64,000 bases of DNA from Cytophagaceae bacterium (GCA_027488815.1 JAIYAX010000023.1:1-64000); one strand, 5' to 3'; counted from the first letter of the stretch, positions 42,158 to 52,052 are shown. Translations and numbers: made by a program. The notes: a model not told the origin generated them from the sequence alone.

Positions 42158-42955
42158 ATGAATTACGGTATTTGCCACCTCTCCATCATTCCTTTACGTG
42201 CTGAGCCATCTCATCGCTCGGAAATGGTTTCTCAACTGTTATTCGGAGAGAGCTATCGCATCGTGGGTAAAGATGCAAGCTCAGATTGGGCTCATATCTT
42301 CGCCAATGTCGATATGTATGAGGGTTGGATACCCTACAGTCAGGTGATGGAAATCAGTTCTTCACAGTTTCTGGAGGCCTCCGGAACAGGAGCATGTCTG
42401 CTTGAAAACGCTATGGTTAGTAGCGAGGGAGTTTCTTTTCAGTTGTTCCGGGGCTCATTTCTTCCTTTTCTGAAAGGGGATTACATTACCCTGGGCAAAC
42501 AGAAAATCAGGATCCAGTCAGCCCCGATTGGTCCTATCTCTTTTGATCTGGAAAGGCTAAGAGGAGTGGCATTGTCCTTTTTACACAGCCCTTATCTATG
42601 GGGAGGCAAAACCAGTGCGGGGATTGATTGCTCAGGGTTTATCCAGATTCTGTTTCGATTATTTGATGTCTCCTTGCCCAGAGATGCCTGGCAACAGGCT
42701 TGCATCGGTGAAAAAGTAGAAGGAATTCGTGAAACCAGAACCGGTGATTTATTGTTTTTCAAAAATACTGAAGGACGAATTGTACACGTTGGAATGGTAT
42801 TGGAAAAAGGCTCGGTAATACATGCCTCCGACCATGTACATGTTGATTTGTTCGATGAATTAGGAATTTTCAGCAAAGAGCGAAATATTTACACGCACCA
42901 TTTAGCCCATATCAGAAGAGTAAGTAGTTATGTCGAGAAAAGTGCTAGTGCTTAA
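42158..42955 (+). CDS. NlpC/P60 cell-wall peptidase with SH3 domain
   Basis: 265 residues. N-terminal SH3-type regions (about 5-60 and 70-120; 'LFGESYRIVGKDASSDWAHI', 'DMYEGWIPYSQV') precede the NlpC/P60 domain (about 130-255), with the catalytic cysteine in 'GGKTSAGIDCSGFIQ', histidine in 'GRIVHVGMVL' and a further histidine in 'SVIHASDHV'. It cleaves gamma-D-Glu-L-diaminopimelate-type bonds. No signal peptide is evident, as in several Bacteroidota homologues. The 3' end overlaps the HNH gene by 26 bp. Confidence 0.9.
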   Translation: MNYGICHLSIIPLRAEPSHRSEMVSQLLFGESYRIVGKDASSDWAHIFANVDMYEGWIPYSQVMEISSSQFLEASGTGACLLENAMVSSEGVSFQLFRGSFLPFLKGDYITLGKQKIRIQSAPIGPISFDLERLRGVALSFLHSPYLWGGKTSAGIDCSGFIQILFRLFDVSLPRDAWQQACIGEKVEGIRETRTGDLLFFKNTEGRIVHVGMVLEKGSVIHASDHVHVDLFDELGIFSKERNIYTHHLAHIRRVSSYVEKSASA

Positions 42956-43442
42956 TCAGGACTATTCAGCCCTTACTTTGTGCACAGTACCCAAAGCTTT
43001 TATCTTACTATTTCTTAACAAAGCTGAGCTTGTAAATGAGGTTGAGAATCACTATCTACATACCATTTCCAGCAGGTATCCGATGCCTTCTGTCATTCGA
43101 CTGTTCAGCTATATCCATTTGCCATACAAGGGGGTAGTGCTCACCCGGCAGAATATTTTCAAAAGGGATAATTTTCAATGCCAATACTGCACCATAGACC
43201 AAGACCTTACTTTAGACCATGTGTTGCCACGATCCAGAGGCGGAAAGAGCAGCTGGGATAATTTGGTAACAGCTTGTAAAATGTGCAACTCCAGAAAAGG
43301 AGATTATACCCCGGAAGAAGCCAGTATGCCATTGCTGAACTCTCCCTTTAAACCCTCTTTTGTCCTTTTTTTAAGAGAGTTCAACGGCGCCTTTGATGAA
43401 AATTGGGCCCCGTACCTGGGCTCCAAAATGAAATATTCCTAG
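42930..43442 (+). CDS. HNH endonuclease family protein
   Basis: 170 residues. The HNH/zinc-ribbon nuclease core is at about 85-130: 'RDNFQCQYCTIDQDLTLDHV' (CxxC and the histidine), then 'SRGGKSSWDNLVTACKMCNS' with the second CxxC and the final asparagine. The N-terminus 'KVLVLNQDYSALTLCTVPKA' is typical of the common chromosomal HNH family found in many bacteria and phage. Its cellular role is unclear. The 26-bp overlap with the peptidase gene suggests coupled translation. Confidence 0.88.
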   Translation: MSRKVLVLNQDYSALTLCTVPKAFILLFLNKAELVNEVENHYLHTISSRYPMPSVIRLFSYIHLPYKGVVLTRQNIFKRDNFQCQYCTIDQDLTLDHVLPRSRGGKSSWDNLVTACKMCNSRKGDYTPEEASMPLLNSPFKPSFVLFLREFNGAFDENWAPYLGSKMKYS

Positions 43443-43469
43443 GCAAAAACTCAGATTAGCTTTTTTTAC

Positions 43470-43477
43470 TACCTTTG
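43470..43477 (+). promoter_or_regulatory. -7 box for rpsA
   Basis: TACCTTTG is a full consensus match, giving a start near 43483 and a leader of about 93 nt. It excludes the upstream TTG start at 43475. No clear -33 element. Confidence 0.55.
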
Positions 43478-43576
43478 CGCTCCTTTCCGCTGAGTGGGAG
43501 GGAATTTATTTATTGTTTCACAAATGAAGCAGATTCGGGCCCGGAGTTCTGCTTTGTAAACCCGGGCAAATTTAAC

Positions 43577-45421
43577 ATGACGGAACCTTTAAAAGATTTT
43601 GATTGGGACAAATTTGATGTCAAAGGATTTGGCGGAAACTACAACCAGTCAGAGAAAACAGGGCTTTTGGAACTTTACGGAGAAACCGTAAACGAAATCG
43701 CCGAGAAACAGGTAGTACAAGGCACAATCGTGCAAATCACCGACCGGGATGTAATCCTGAACATCGGGTTTAAGTCAGATGGCCTGGTACCATTGGCTGA
43801 ATTCAAAGAAATGGAGAATCTCAAAATCGGAGACATCGTTGATGTTTTCGTTGAGAACCGTGAAGATAAAACAGGTCAGTTGATCCTCTCCCGCAGAAAA
43901 GCCAAGATTTTCAGAGCTTGGGATATGATTCAAGAATCTTTGGAGAAAGACCTGATCATCGAAGGATTTGTAAAACGCAGAACCAAAGGTGGTCTTATTG
44001 TAGACATTTATGGAGTAGAGGCCTTCCTGCCCGGCTCACAGATCGATGTTAAGCCTATCAGAGACTTTGACATTTTCGTGGGTAAGAAAATGGAAGTGAA
44101 AATTGTGAAGATCAACCACACCAACGATAACGTGGTCGTATCTCACAAAGTACTGATTGAGAAAGATATTGAAGCACAAAAGGCAGGTATCCTGAACAAC
44201 CTCGAAAAAGGTCAGGTGCTCGAAGGTGTGATCAAGAACATGACCAATTTCGGTGTATTCATCGATCTTGGAGGTGTGGATGGACTATTGCACATTACAG
44301 ACATCAGCTGGGGCCGTATATCTCATCCGGAAGAAGTATTGCAGCTTGACCAGAAAGTCAACATTGTAGTGCTTGATTTTGATGATGAGAAAAAGCGTAT
44401 CTCACTCGGCATGAAGCAACTACAGCCTCATCCATGGGACTCTTTGCCGGAAGAGATTCAAGCAGGTTCCAAAGTGAAAGGCAAAATCGTAAACGTTGCC
44501 GACTACGGAGCATTTCTGGAGTTGATGCAAGGTGTAGAAGGGCTTATCCACGTTTCAGAAATGTCATGGTCTCAGCATCTGCGTAACCCACAAGACTTCC
44601 TGAAGGTAAGTGATGAAATCGAAGCAGTCGTGTTAACCATCGATCGTGATGAGCGCAAAATGTCACTGGGCATCAAGCAACTCAGCGAAGATCCTTGGAA
44701 CAAGCAGGATGTGTTGGTGAAGTACGGAGTAGGTACACACCACAAAGGCATCGTTCGTAATCTGACAAGCTTTGGTTTGTTTATCGAATTGGAAGAAGGA
44801 ATTGATGGACTGGTGCACGTTTCAGACTTGTCCTGGACTAAGAAAATCAAGCACCCTTCAGAATTCATCAAAGTAGGAGAGGAGCTTGAAGTGGTTGTTC
44901 TGGAACTTGATGTTGCCAATAAGAGGCTGGCACTTGGCCATAAGCAGCTTGAGGAAAACCCTTGGGATACGTTTGAGACCATCTTTACCCCTCATAGTGT
45001 TCATAAAGCGACCGTGATCCAAAAGACAGACAAAGGAGCCATTCTCGAACTGCCTTACGGACTTGAAGGATATGTAACCCTAAAGAACATTGTTGCAGAA
45101 GATGGTACAACTGTTGATGTAGGTGATGCTTCTGACTTCAGGGTACTCGAGTTTAACAAAGATGATCGTAGAATCATCCTGACCCGTAACCGTATTCACC
45201 AATCAGCCCCCGAAGATCAGGGAGCCAAGAAGGGTAAGAAGGAAGGACGTAAATCTGATAAACCACAGAATGTAGAAGCAAAATCTACCTTGGGAGATTT
45301 ACAAGCACTGTCTGATTTGAAAGATCAGATGATGGGCGGCGACTTCAAAAAGGCTGAAAAGCCGGCAAAGAAAACCACCAAGAAAAAGGTGGCTGAGGCC
45401 GAAGATGACGAGGATATGTAG
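43577..45421 (+). CDS. rpsA: 30S ribosomal protein S1
   Basis: 614 residues from ATG 43577. Six S1 RNA-binding repeats are seen, beginning with 'GTIVQITDRDVILNIGFKSD', 'EGFVKRRTKGGLIVDIYGVE', 'EGVIKNMTNFGVFIDLGGVD', 'KGKIVNVADYGAFLELMQGV', 'KGIVRNLTSFGLFIELEEG' and 'KATVIQKTDKGAILELPYG'. A lysine-rich tail follows from about residue 545. S1 recruits mRNA to the 30S subunit, which matters here because neighbouring genes lack Shine-Dalgarno sites. The start at 43577 is preferred over TTG 43475, since the -7 box lies at 43470-43477 and the domains fit. The long leader may carry autoregulation. Confidence 0.95.
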   Translation: MTEPLKDFDWDKFDVKGFGGNYNQSEKTGLLELYGETVNEIAEKQVVQGTIVQITDRDVILNIGFKSDGLVPLAEFKEMENLKIGDIVDVFVENREDKTGQLILSRRKAKIFRAWDMIQESLEKDLIIEGFVKRRTKGGLIVDIYGVEAFLPGSQIDVKPIRDFDIFVGKKMEVKIVKINHTNDNVVVSHKVLIEKDIEAQKAGILNNLEKGQVLEGVIKNMTNFGVFIDLGGVDGLLHITDISWGRISHPEEVLQLDQKVNIVVLDFDDEKKRISLGMKQLQPHPWDSLPEEIQAGSKVKGKIVNVADYGAFLELMQGVEGLIHVSEMSWSQHLRNPQDFLKVSDEIEAVVLTIDRDERKMSLGIKQLSEDPWNKQDVLVKYGVGTHHKGIVRNLTSFGLFIELEEGIDGLVHVSDLSWTKKIKHPSEFIKVGEELEVVVLELDVANKRLALGHKQLEENPWDTFETIFTPHSVHKATVIQKTDKGAILELPYGLEGYVTLKNIVAEDGTTVDVGDASDFRVLEFNKDDRRIILTRNRIHQSAPEDQGAKKGKKEGRKSDKPQNVEAKSTLGDLQALSDLKDQMMGGDFKKAEKPAKKTTKKKVAEAEDDEDM

Positions 45422-45449
45422 TTGAACATCTGACCCTTTACGGGTCAAT

Positions 45450-45520
45450 GGTCCTGTGGCCGAGTGGCTAGGCAGAGGTCTGCAAAACCTTTTACAGCGG
45501 TTCGAATCCGCTCGGGACCT
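45450..45520 (+). tRNA. tRNA-Cys (anticodon GCA)
   Basis: The acceptor stem GGTCCTG pairs with CGGGACC (one G-U). The D loop is 'GCCGAGTGGCTAGGC', the anticodon GCA is at 45482-45484, and the T loop is TTCGAAT with stem AGCGG/CCGCT. The discriminator base T at 45520 fits tRNA-Cys. CCA is not encoded. It follows rpsA by 28 bp, with a short TGACCC/GGGTCA hairpin (45431-45447) in between. Confidence 0.95.
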
Positions 45521-45521
45521 C

Positions 45522-45554
45522 AAAAGCCCCCGATCCTTTCGGGGGCTTTTTTTT
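45522..45554 (+). terminator. Intrinsic terminator after tRNA-Cys
   Basis: The stem GCCCCCGA (45526-45533) pairs with TCGGGGGC (45539-45546) around TCCTT, followed by a run of eight T. Confidence 0.9.
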
Positions 45555-45620
45555 ACCCTTCAACCTTACATTTGGCCGATAAAATGAACTGTAAAAACAG
45601 TTAATTTGTACTGATTCTGG

Positions 45621-45653
45621 TTTGGAATTGTGAACATCTCGATACTACATTTG
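45621..45653 (+). promoter_or_regulatory. Promoter of the respiratory operon
   Basis: TTTG (45621-45624), a 21-bp spacer and TACATTTG (45646-45653) match the Bacteroidota consensus. The leader to ATG 45684 would be about 25 nt. Confidence 0.7.
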
Positions 45654-45683
45654 TGCCACCTGTAAAAACCCCAACACAGCGCA

Positions 45684-47003
45684 ATGACTGATCATTCGAT
45701 TAAAAGAACCTTAGACCTCAAGTTTGTAAGGTTACTTCCCGCTATTGCACTTCTTTTATTCTCACTCAGTTCCGCTACTGCACAAGATACAGCTCAGGCT
45801 GCACCTCCCGCAGAAGCTACGGCATCGGCAGCAGTTGCCCCTTCAGCCGATGGAATTCCTGCAGATGAAGCGGTCATTACTTCCGGCAGAGCGCTGTATG
45901 AGAATAACTGTACCCAGTGCCATGCATTCAACGAAGTAGTGGTTGGGCCTGCCCTGAAGGATGCCCATACCCGCTGGAAGTTGAATAACATGATCAGCTT
46001 CATTCGATATCCTCAAAAGTATATCGAGACCTCCAGAGACAAATATGCCCAAGGCTTATATGCTCAGTATAAGCAATACATGCCCAATCATGACTTCCTC
46101 TCCGAAGCCGAGGTATTATCCCTTGTTGCTTATATCAAGGCGGAAAGTGTAAAACCAGCCGCTGCTCCTGATAAAATTGCGGGACCTCCCATCTTTCCTC
46201 CACCAACCAAGGATTCAGGAGTATCAAACGAGCTGGTAAGCCTCATTTTTGCCATCCTCATCTTTGTCCTGTTTGTTTTTCTTGTCATTCTCGTTTTCCT
46301 GATCAATATCCTCAAGAGGTTTATTGAGAATAAAGAGGGAGTTCCGGATGATGAAAAAGCGTTGGTTGATCAAAAATTCGACCTGGCTGCCTTTTTCAAA
46401 AGCTCATTTTTCAGAACATCCGTTACCGTTATTGCGCTGTTGTTTATCAGCAAGGTAGCGTTTGATAGTATTATCAATATTGGAATTCAGCAGGGGTATT
46501 CTCCAAAACAGCCAATCGCTTTTTCACATAAATTGCATGCCGGAGAATATCAGATTGATTGTAACTATTGTCATACAGGTGCCAAGAAAGGCAAAGCAGC
46601 AGTGATCCCTTCTGCGAATGTGTGTATGAATTGCCACAATGCCATTAAGCCAGAATCACCTGAGATCAAAAAGATTTACGCTGCCATAGAAAAGGATCAG
46701 CCAATTGAGTGGGTGAGGATCCATAACCTGCCTGACCATGCTTATTTCAATCATGCCCAGCACGTTACCGTTGGGGGCTTAGAGTGTCAGAACTGCCATG
46801 GCCAAATTCAGGAAATGGAAGTAGTACAGCAATACTCTCCGCTCACCATGGGTTGGTGTATAAACTGTCACAGGGAAACAGCGGTAAACGCAGAAAACAA
46901 TGCTTACTATGATAAAATGGTAAGCCTGCACAAAACAGTCTCCAAGCAGCCTATGAAAGTAAAAGACATAGGAGGTCTGGAATGCGCCAAATGTCACTAT
47001 TGA
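45684..47003 (+). CDS. actA: Alternative complex III subunit ActA, multiheme cytochrome c with extra N-terminal heme
   Basis: 439 residues. A signal peptide (about 1-34) is followed by a mono-heme cytochrome c domain (CTQCH at 76-80), a membrane helix (about 185-210), a second membrane helix (about 248-268), and a C-terminal pentaheme region with CNYCH (293), CMNCH (314), CQNCH (368), CINCH (392) and CAKCH (434). Six hemes are predicted in all. ActA passes electrons within the quinol:cytochrome c oxidoreductase that replaces the bc1 complex. It is the first gene of the operon, with a promoter at 45621-45653. Confidence 0.92.
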   Translation: MTDHSIKRTLDLKFVRLLPAIALLLFSLSSATAQDTAQAAPPAEATASAAVAPSADGIPADEAVITSGRALYENNCTQCHAFNEVVVGPALKDAHTRWKLNNMISFIRYPQKYIETSRDKYAQGLYAQYKQYMPNHDFLSEAEVLSLVAYIKAESVKPAAAPDKIAGPPIFPPPTKDSGVSNELVSLIFAILIFVLFVFLVILVFLINILKRFIENKEGVPDDEKALVDQKFDLAAFFKSSFFRTSVTVIALLFISKVAFDSIINIGIQQGYSPKQPIAFSHKLHAGEYQIDCNYCHTGAKKGKAAVIPSANVCMNCHNAIKPESPEIKKIYAAIEKDQPIEWVRIHNLPDHAYFNHAQHVTVGGLECQNCHGQIQEMEVVQQYSPLTMGWCINCHRETAVNAENNAYYDKMVSLHKTVSKQPMKVKDIGGLECAKCHY

Positions 47004-47041
47004 TCCGGTAAATCAGCCTATTTAAGCACAGCCATCAATCT

Positions 47042-50000
47042 ATGGAGATCACTAAGAATAAAACATACTGGAAAGGACTTGAAGAACTTTCAAACGATAC
47101 AGAATTTGTAAAGAACGCTTCAAATGAGTTTCCTGAGTATTTACCCATCAATCAGAACAACAATGGGGAGAGCGAAGACTACCTGACTCATCGCCGTGAC
47201 TTTTTGAAAATGGTGGGCTTCGGAGTTGCTGCTGTTTCTCTTGCAGCTTGCGAAACTCCGGTTAAAAAGGCAATCCCATATCTGAACAAGCCTGAGGATA
47301 TAGATCCAAGTATTCCAAATTACTATGCAAGTACCTATGCTGAGGCAGGTGACTATGCAAGTATTTTGGTAAAGACTAAAGATGGTCGCCCCATTAAGAT
47401 AGAAGGTAACAAGCTGTCTTCATTAACTGAAGGAACTTTGGGTGCCAAAGTACAGGCCTCTATCCTCAATTTATACGATACCACTAGACTTGCTTCCCCA
47501 ACCCGGAAAGGGAAAGAAGCCAGCTGGTCAGAAATCGATGCTGAAATTGTTTCTCGACTAAAAGCGATGTCAGCAGCAGGGGAGGGGATCAGGATGGTAA
47601 CCAATTCCATTCTTAGTCCTTCTGTAAAACAAGCTATTGCGGAGTTCAAAGCGGCTTATCCGGGTTCAGAACAGGTTTGCTACGATGCCATTTCTATTTC
47701 AGGCCTGCTTGATGCTAATAACTCCAATTTCGGAATCAGGGCTGTACCTCATTACGATTTTTCAAAAGCTGAAGCAGTGGTGACCCTTGATGCCGACTTT
47801 TTAGGTACTTGGATCGCCCCAGAAATGTATTCACGGCAGTTCTCCAAAACAAGGAAGCTGGGTAAGGACAAAAAAACCATGTCGAGACTGTTTGCATTTG
47901 AAAGCATCCTTTCCACGACAGGTGCAAGTGCAGACCATCGTACAGCCATTAAGCCATCACAATTGGGAGGTGCTGCCATTGCGCTTTACAATGAAATCGC
48001 AAAAGGCACCGGTAATGCTACGTTGAGTGGAGGTGCCGATGTGAAGCTGATCAAAGAAGCAGCACAAGATATGCTCGCAGCCAGAGGGAAATCCATCGTG
48101 GTGTGCGGGTCAAATGACCAGAGAATTCAACTCCTGATCAATCAGATCAATCAAATGCTGGGCAACTATGGCACTACGATCGATCTTACCAGAGCTTCCT
48201 ATTTCAGACAAGGCAATGATCAGTCAGTAAAGCAACTGGTAGCTGACTTGAAATCAGGTGCAGTAAAAGGATTGATTTTCTACAATTGCAATCCGGCATA
48301 TGACTCTGCATTTGCTTCTGAATTTTCTTCAGCTGTATCAAAACTAAAGCTTAGTGTATCCATTTCAGATCGGACTGATGAAACAGCGGGACTTTGCGAG
48401 TTTGTTTGCCCCGATCATCATTACTTAGAGTCTTGGTCTGATGCCGAGCCAGTAAAAGGTTTTCTAAGCCTCGGCCAACCCACCATCAGCCCCATTTTCA
48501 AAACCAGACAGGCACTGGAATCACTATTAAAGTGGTCAGGAAGCACTGCTGATGCTGATGATTACATCAAATCGGTTTGGCAAAAGAATTACTTCACTCA
48601 GCAAAGCGCCTACCTTACATTCACTGAGTTCTGGAATGCCACTCTTCACGATGGAGTGTTTACTTACTCCACACAAGAAAGTCCAGCCTTTACAGCAGTT
48701 GATCTTAATTCAGCGGCCTCTGGAATCGCAGCTTCTTATAAAAGCTCAAATCAGCTGGAGTACAGGTTGTATGAAAAAATCGCCATAGGTGATGGCCGAT
48801 ACGCCAATAATCCTTGGCTTCAGGAGATGCCTGACCCTATCTCCAAAGCTTGCTGGGACAACTATGCTGCCATTTCAAAAAGCACAGCTCTTGGTCTGGG
48901 ACTGAAGGATGGTGACATGGTCAATGTAAGTGTTTCTGGTAAAGAGGCCCTTGAATTGCCAGTACTTGTTCAGCCAGGTCAGCCTACCGGAGTAGTGGCT
49001 ATCGCCTTGGGCTATGGACGTACTGCTGCTGGTAAATGCGGAAACCAGATTGGTAAAAATGCCTACCCTTTGCTTCGGGTAGAGGCTGATGGTGTAGTTG
49101 TAAATTACGGTGTAGTTGCAGAACTTAAAGCCAGCGGAAACAACAGAGCCTTAGCCCAAACACAAACCCATCATACCATCATGGGGAGGGCGATCGTTCA
49201 GGAGTCTACATTAAAGGAATACAAGCAAGATCCCAAAGCAGGTCGTTTTTACCCTAAAGTAGCTACGTATGAAGGTGCTAAAAAGCCAGTAGAGATTTCG
49301 CTTTGGGACGAATACCAGAGGAAAAACCATAACTGGGGCATGGTGATCGACCTTAACAGTTGTACCGGTTGTGGTGCATGCACCATTGCCTGTCAGGTCG
49401 AAAATAACGTTCCGGTGGTGGGTCGTCAGGAAGTGATCAACCGCAGGGAAATGCACTGGATCAGGATTGACCGTTATTACAGTTCAGATGCCAACGAAAA
49501 TGATCTGAAAGGTCTGGAAGAAGCGTCAGAAAATCCTGAAGTGGTTTTCCAACCCTTGATGTGTCAGCATTGTAACCATGCTCCTTGTGAGACCGTTTGC
49601 CCTGTACTTGCCACTACACACAGTTCTGAAGGTCTCAACCAGATGACGTATAACCGTTGTATCGGAACTCGCTACTGCGCTAACAACTGTCCTTATAAAG
49701 TTAGAAGGTTTAACTGGTTCAAGTACCATAATAACGTTCAGTTTGCCGATGTAAACACAGCGATGAACAACGATTTGGGTAAGATGGTCCTCAATCCGGA
49801 TGTTACAGTGCGTTCAAGAGGGGTGATGGAAAAGTGTACTTTCTGCGTACAGCGTATTCAGGAAGGAAAGTTGACCGCTAAAAAGGAAAAACGCAGACCT
49901 GTTGACGGTGAGATTAACACAGCTTGTGCTTCTTCCTGTCCATCAGAAGCCATCGTGTTCGGAGACCTCAACGATCCTAAGTCCAAAGTCGCCCAGCTAC

Positions 50001-50128
50001 TTTCAATGGAGTACTATGAAGATGGCAGCAAAGCAGCTAAAGAAGACAGGGCATACCATGTTTTGGAGGAAATCAATGTTCAGCCAAACGTTTATTATTT
50101 GACCAAGATCAGAAACAAGAAAGCCTAA
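47042..50128 (+). CDS. actB: Alternative complex III subunit ActB (molybdopterin-type fold plus iron-sulfur domain)
   Basis: 1028 residues. A twin-arginine motif (R51-R52 in 'THRRDFLKMVGFG') is followed by LAAC, which could be a lipobox. The large middle region (about 75-720) is a molybdopterin-oxidoreductase-like domain, which in ACIII carries no cofactor. The C-terminal part (about 760-1010) has four cysteine clusters: 'CTGCGACTIACQVENNVPV', 'CQHCNHAPCETVCPV', 'CIGTRYCANNCPY' and 'CTFCVQRIQ...CASSCPSEAI'-type ligands for [4Fe-4S]/[3Fe-4S] centres. It forms the electron wire at the periplasmic face. Confidence 0.95.
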   Translation: MEITKNKTYWKGLEELSNDTEFVKNASNEFPEYLPINQNNNGESEDYLTHRRDFLKMVGFGVAAVSLAACETPVKKAIPYLNKPEDIDPSIPNYYASTYAEAGDYASILVKTKDGRPIKIEGNKLSSLTEGTLGAKVQASILNLYDTTRLASPTRKGKEASWSEIDAEIVSRLKAMSAAGEGIRMVTNSILSPSVKQAIAEFKAAYPGSEQVCYDAISISGLLDANNSNFGIRAVPHYDFSKAEAVVTLDADFLGTWIAPEMYSRQFSKTRKLGKDKKTMSRLFAFESILSTTGASADHRTAIKPSQLGGAAIALYNEIAKGTGNATLSGGADVKLIKEAAQDMLAARGKSIVVCGSNDQRIQLLINQINQMLGNYGTTIDLTRASYFRQGNDQSVKQLVADLKSGAVKGLIFYNCNPAYDSAFASEFSSAVSKLKLSVSISDRTDETAGLCEFVCPDHHYLESWSDAEPVKGFLSLGQPTISPIFKTRQALESLLKWSGSTADADDYIKSVWQKNYFTQQSAYLTFTEFWNATLHDGVFTYSTQESPAFTAVDLNSAASGIAASYKSSNQLEYRLYEKIAIGDGRYANNPWLQEMPDPISKACWDNYAAISKSTALGLGLKDGDMVNVSVSGKEALELPVLVQPGQPTGVVAIALGYGRTAAGKCGNQIGKNAYPLLRVEADGVVVNYGVVAELKASGNNRALAQTQTHHTIMGRAIVQESTLKEYKQDPKAGRFYPKVATYEGAKKPVEISLWDEYQRKNHNWGMVIDLNSCTGCGACTIACQVENNVPVVGRQEVINRREMHWIRIDRYYSSDANENDLKGLEEASENPEVVFQPLMCQHCNHAPCETVCPVLATTHSSEGLNQMTYNRCIGTRYCANNCPYKVRRFNWFKYHNNVQFADVNTAMNNDLGKMVLNPDVTVRSRGVMEKCTFCVQRIQEGKLTAKKEKRRPVDGEINTACASSCPSEAIVFGDLNDPKSKVAQLLSMEYYEDGSKAAKEDRAYHVLEEINVQPNVYYLTKIRNKKA

Positions 50129-50140
50129 TCCGGTAAAAAC

Positions 50141-51517
50141 ATGCAAGTAACATCATCTGTACGTCCACCATTGGTAACCGGCGGGAAAACTGCCCACGAT
50201 GTCACCAATGATATCTGTAAGCAGATTGAAGGCAAGCCCACAAAACTTTGGTTTTTTGCGCTCACTATTTCTCTCCTCCTATTGAGTTTTGGTGTTTACA
50301 CGCTAGCCATCACTTGGTGGGAAGGGATTGGGGTCTGGGGTTTGAATAAAACCGTCGGATGGGCCTGGGATATCACCAACTTCGTATGGTGGGTGGGTAT
50401 CGGACATGCCGGTACACTGATCTCTGCGATCCTTTTACTATTCCGTCAGAAGTGGAGAACCTCCATTAACCGGGCAGCAGAAGCGATGACCATTTTTGCC
50501 GTACTCTGCGCCGGGTCTTTCATTTTAATGCACATGGGAAGAACATGGCTGGCACATTGGGCTCTTCCACTTCCCAATACGTACGGCTCACTTTGGGTAA
50601 ACTTCAATTCTCCCTTGGTTTGGGATGTTTTTGCGATCTCAACTTATTTATCTGTTTCATTGGTGTTTTGGTATATCGGTTTAATCCCGGATCTGGCAAC
50701 CATACGTGAGCGTGCTACTAAGCCAATTCCAAGAGCGATCTATGGAGCCTTGAGTTTCGGTTGGGTTGGATCAGCAAAGCATTGGTCTCGTTATGAAACC
50801 GTTAGCTTAATTCTGGCAGGATTATCAACCCCTCTGGTATTGTCGGTTCACACTATTGTATCGTTTGACTTTGCCACCTCTGTTATCCCCGGCTGGCACA
50901 CCACCATCTTCCCCCCTTATTTCGTTGCAGGAGCGATCTTTAGTGGTTTTGCAATGGTGCTGACCCTTATGCTGGTAACTAGGGCTACCTTCAATCTACA
51001 AGACTATATTACTCTGGAGCACATTGACTCAATGAATAAAGTCATCATGCTTACCGGATCAATTGTAGGTATCGCATACATTACCGAGTTCTTCATTGCC
51101 TGGTATTCAGGTGTAGAGTATGAACAATATGCCTTTATCAACAGAGCTTTTGGACCTTATTCCTGGGCATATTGGACCATGATGACCTGCAATGTGATTT
51201 CACCACAGCTTTTCTGGTTTAGCAAAATCAGAAGGAATATTGCTGCAACATTCATCATATCCATCATTGTAAATATCGGGATGTGGTTCGAGCGCTTTGT
51301 CATTATCGTGACATCTCTGCACAGAGACTACATTCCATCCAGCTGGGCGATGTTTTATCCAACACTGTATGATGTAGGTGATTATATCTTCTCATTTGGA
51401 TTTTTCTTCACCTGTTTCTTCCTATTTGCGAAGTTTTTACCGGTGATCAACATGGCTGAAGTAAAAGCTATCATAAAGTCCTCATCTGAAAACGTAGCTC
51501 AAAAAGTAAAACACTAA
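50141..51517 (+). CDS. actC: Alternative complex III subunit ActC (NrfD-like quinol-binding membrane subunit)
   Basis: 458 residues with about ten membrane helices of the NrfD/PsrC type. Conserved-looking segments include '[20 protein letters not shown]', '[20 protein letters not shown]', '[20 protein letters not shown]' and '[16 protein letters not shown]'. In ACIII this subunit holds the quinol site and is a candidate for proton movement. It follows actB by 12 bp and precedes actD by 2 bp. Confidence 0.95.
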   Translation: MQVTSSVRPPLVTGGKTAHDVTNDICKQIEGKPTKLWFFALTISLLLLSFGVYTLAITWWEGIGVWGLNKTVGWAWDITNFVWWVGIGHAGTLISAILLLFRQKWRTSINRAAEAMTIFAVLCAGSFILMHMGRTWLAHWALPLPNTYGSLWVNFNSPLVWDVFAISTYLSVSLVFWYIGLIPDLATIRERATKPIPRAIYGALSFGWVGSAKHWSRYETVSLILAGLSTPLVLSVHTIVSFDFATSVIPGWHTTIFPPYFVAGAIFSGFAMVLTLMLVTRATFNLQDYITLEHIDSMNKVIMLTGSIVGIAYITEFFIAWYSGVEYEQYAFINRAFGPYSWAYWTMMTCNVISPQLFWFSKIRRNIAATFIISIIVNIGMWFERFVIIVTSLHRDYIPSSWAMFYPTLYDVGDYIFSFGFFFTCFFLFAKFLPVINMAEVKAIIKSSSENVAQKVKH

Positions 51518-51519
51518 TC

Positions 51520-52050
51520 ATGGCTAAAATACAAGGAGACTTTCTCGTAGGGGTGTTTGATGACGATGATGTGATCATGCACGCCATCCCTGAAATCAGG
51601 GAAAAAGGGATAAAAATATTTGAAGTTTATTCTCCATATCCTATCCATGGGGTTGATGATGTATTGGGGATCAAGCGCTCAAGGCTTACGAAAGCTGCCT
51701 TTATGTTTGGTCTTACAGGTACCATTCTGGCATTGACGATGCAGTTTTGGATGCTGGGGTTTGATTGGCCTATGAATATCGGTGGAAAGGCCCATACTCC
51801 ATTCCCAACTTTTGTTCCTGTTACTTTTGAATTGACAGTATTGCTCGCTTCCTTCGGAATGGTAGGCACCTTCCTGGTGGTAAGCGACCTGAAGCCTTAT
51901 GGCAAACCGGTTGTTTTTGATCCAAGAAGTACAGATGATAAGTTTATCCTCGTCGTAGAACTTCAAAAAAATAAAATGAGTGCTGATGAGATTTCAGCCG
52001 TTTTGAAGCAACAAGGGGCAATTGAAGTAAACCTGAAAACCATTGCTTAG
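51520..52050 (+). CDS. actD: Alternative complex III subunit ActD (DUF3341)
   Basis: 176 residues. A soluble N-terminal part ('VGVFDDDDVIMHAIPEIREK') contains 'YSPYPIHGVDDVLGIKRSRL'. Two membrane helices follow (about 60-82 and 100-125), then a short cytoplasmic tail. This is the DUF3341 family found only in ACIII operons; it packs beside ActC/ActF and has no cofactor motif. It lies 2 bp from both neighbours, so strong translational coupling is expected. Confidence 0.93.
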   Translation: MAKIQGDFLVGVFDDDDVIMHAIPEIREKGIKIFEVYSPYPIHGVDDVLGIKRSRLTKAAFMFGLTGTILALTMQFWMLGFDWPMNIGGKAHTPFPTFVPVTFELTVLLASFGMVGTFLVVSDLKPYGKPVVFDPRSTDDKFILVVELQKNKMSADEISAVLKQQGAIEVNLKTIA

Positions 52051-52052
52051 GT

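Noticed and set aside
43475-43576. N-terminal extension of ribosomal protein S1
   Set aside because: TTG start overlaps the -7 box, and the extra residues do not resemble S1.
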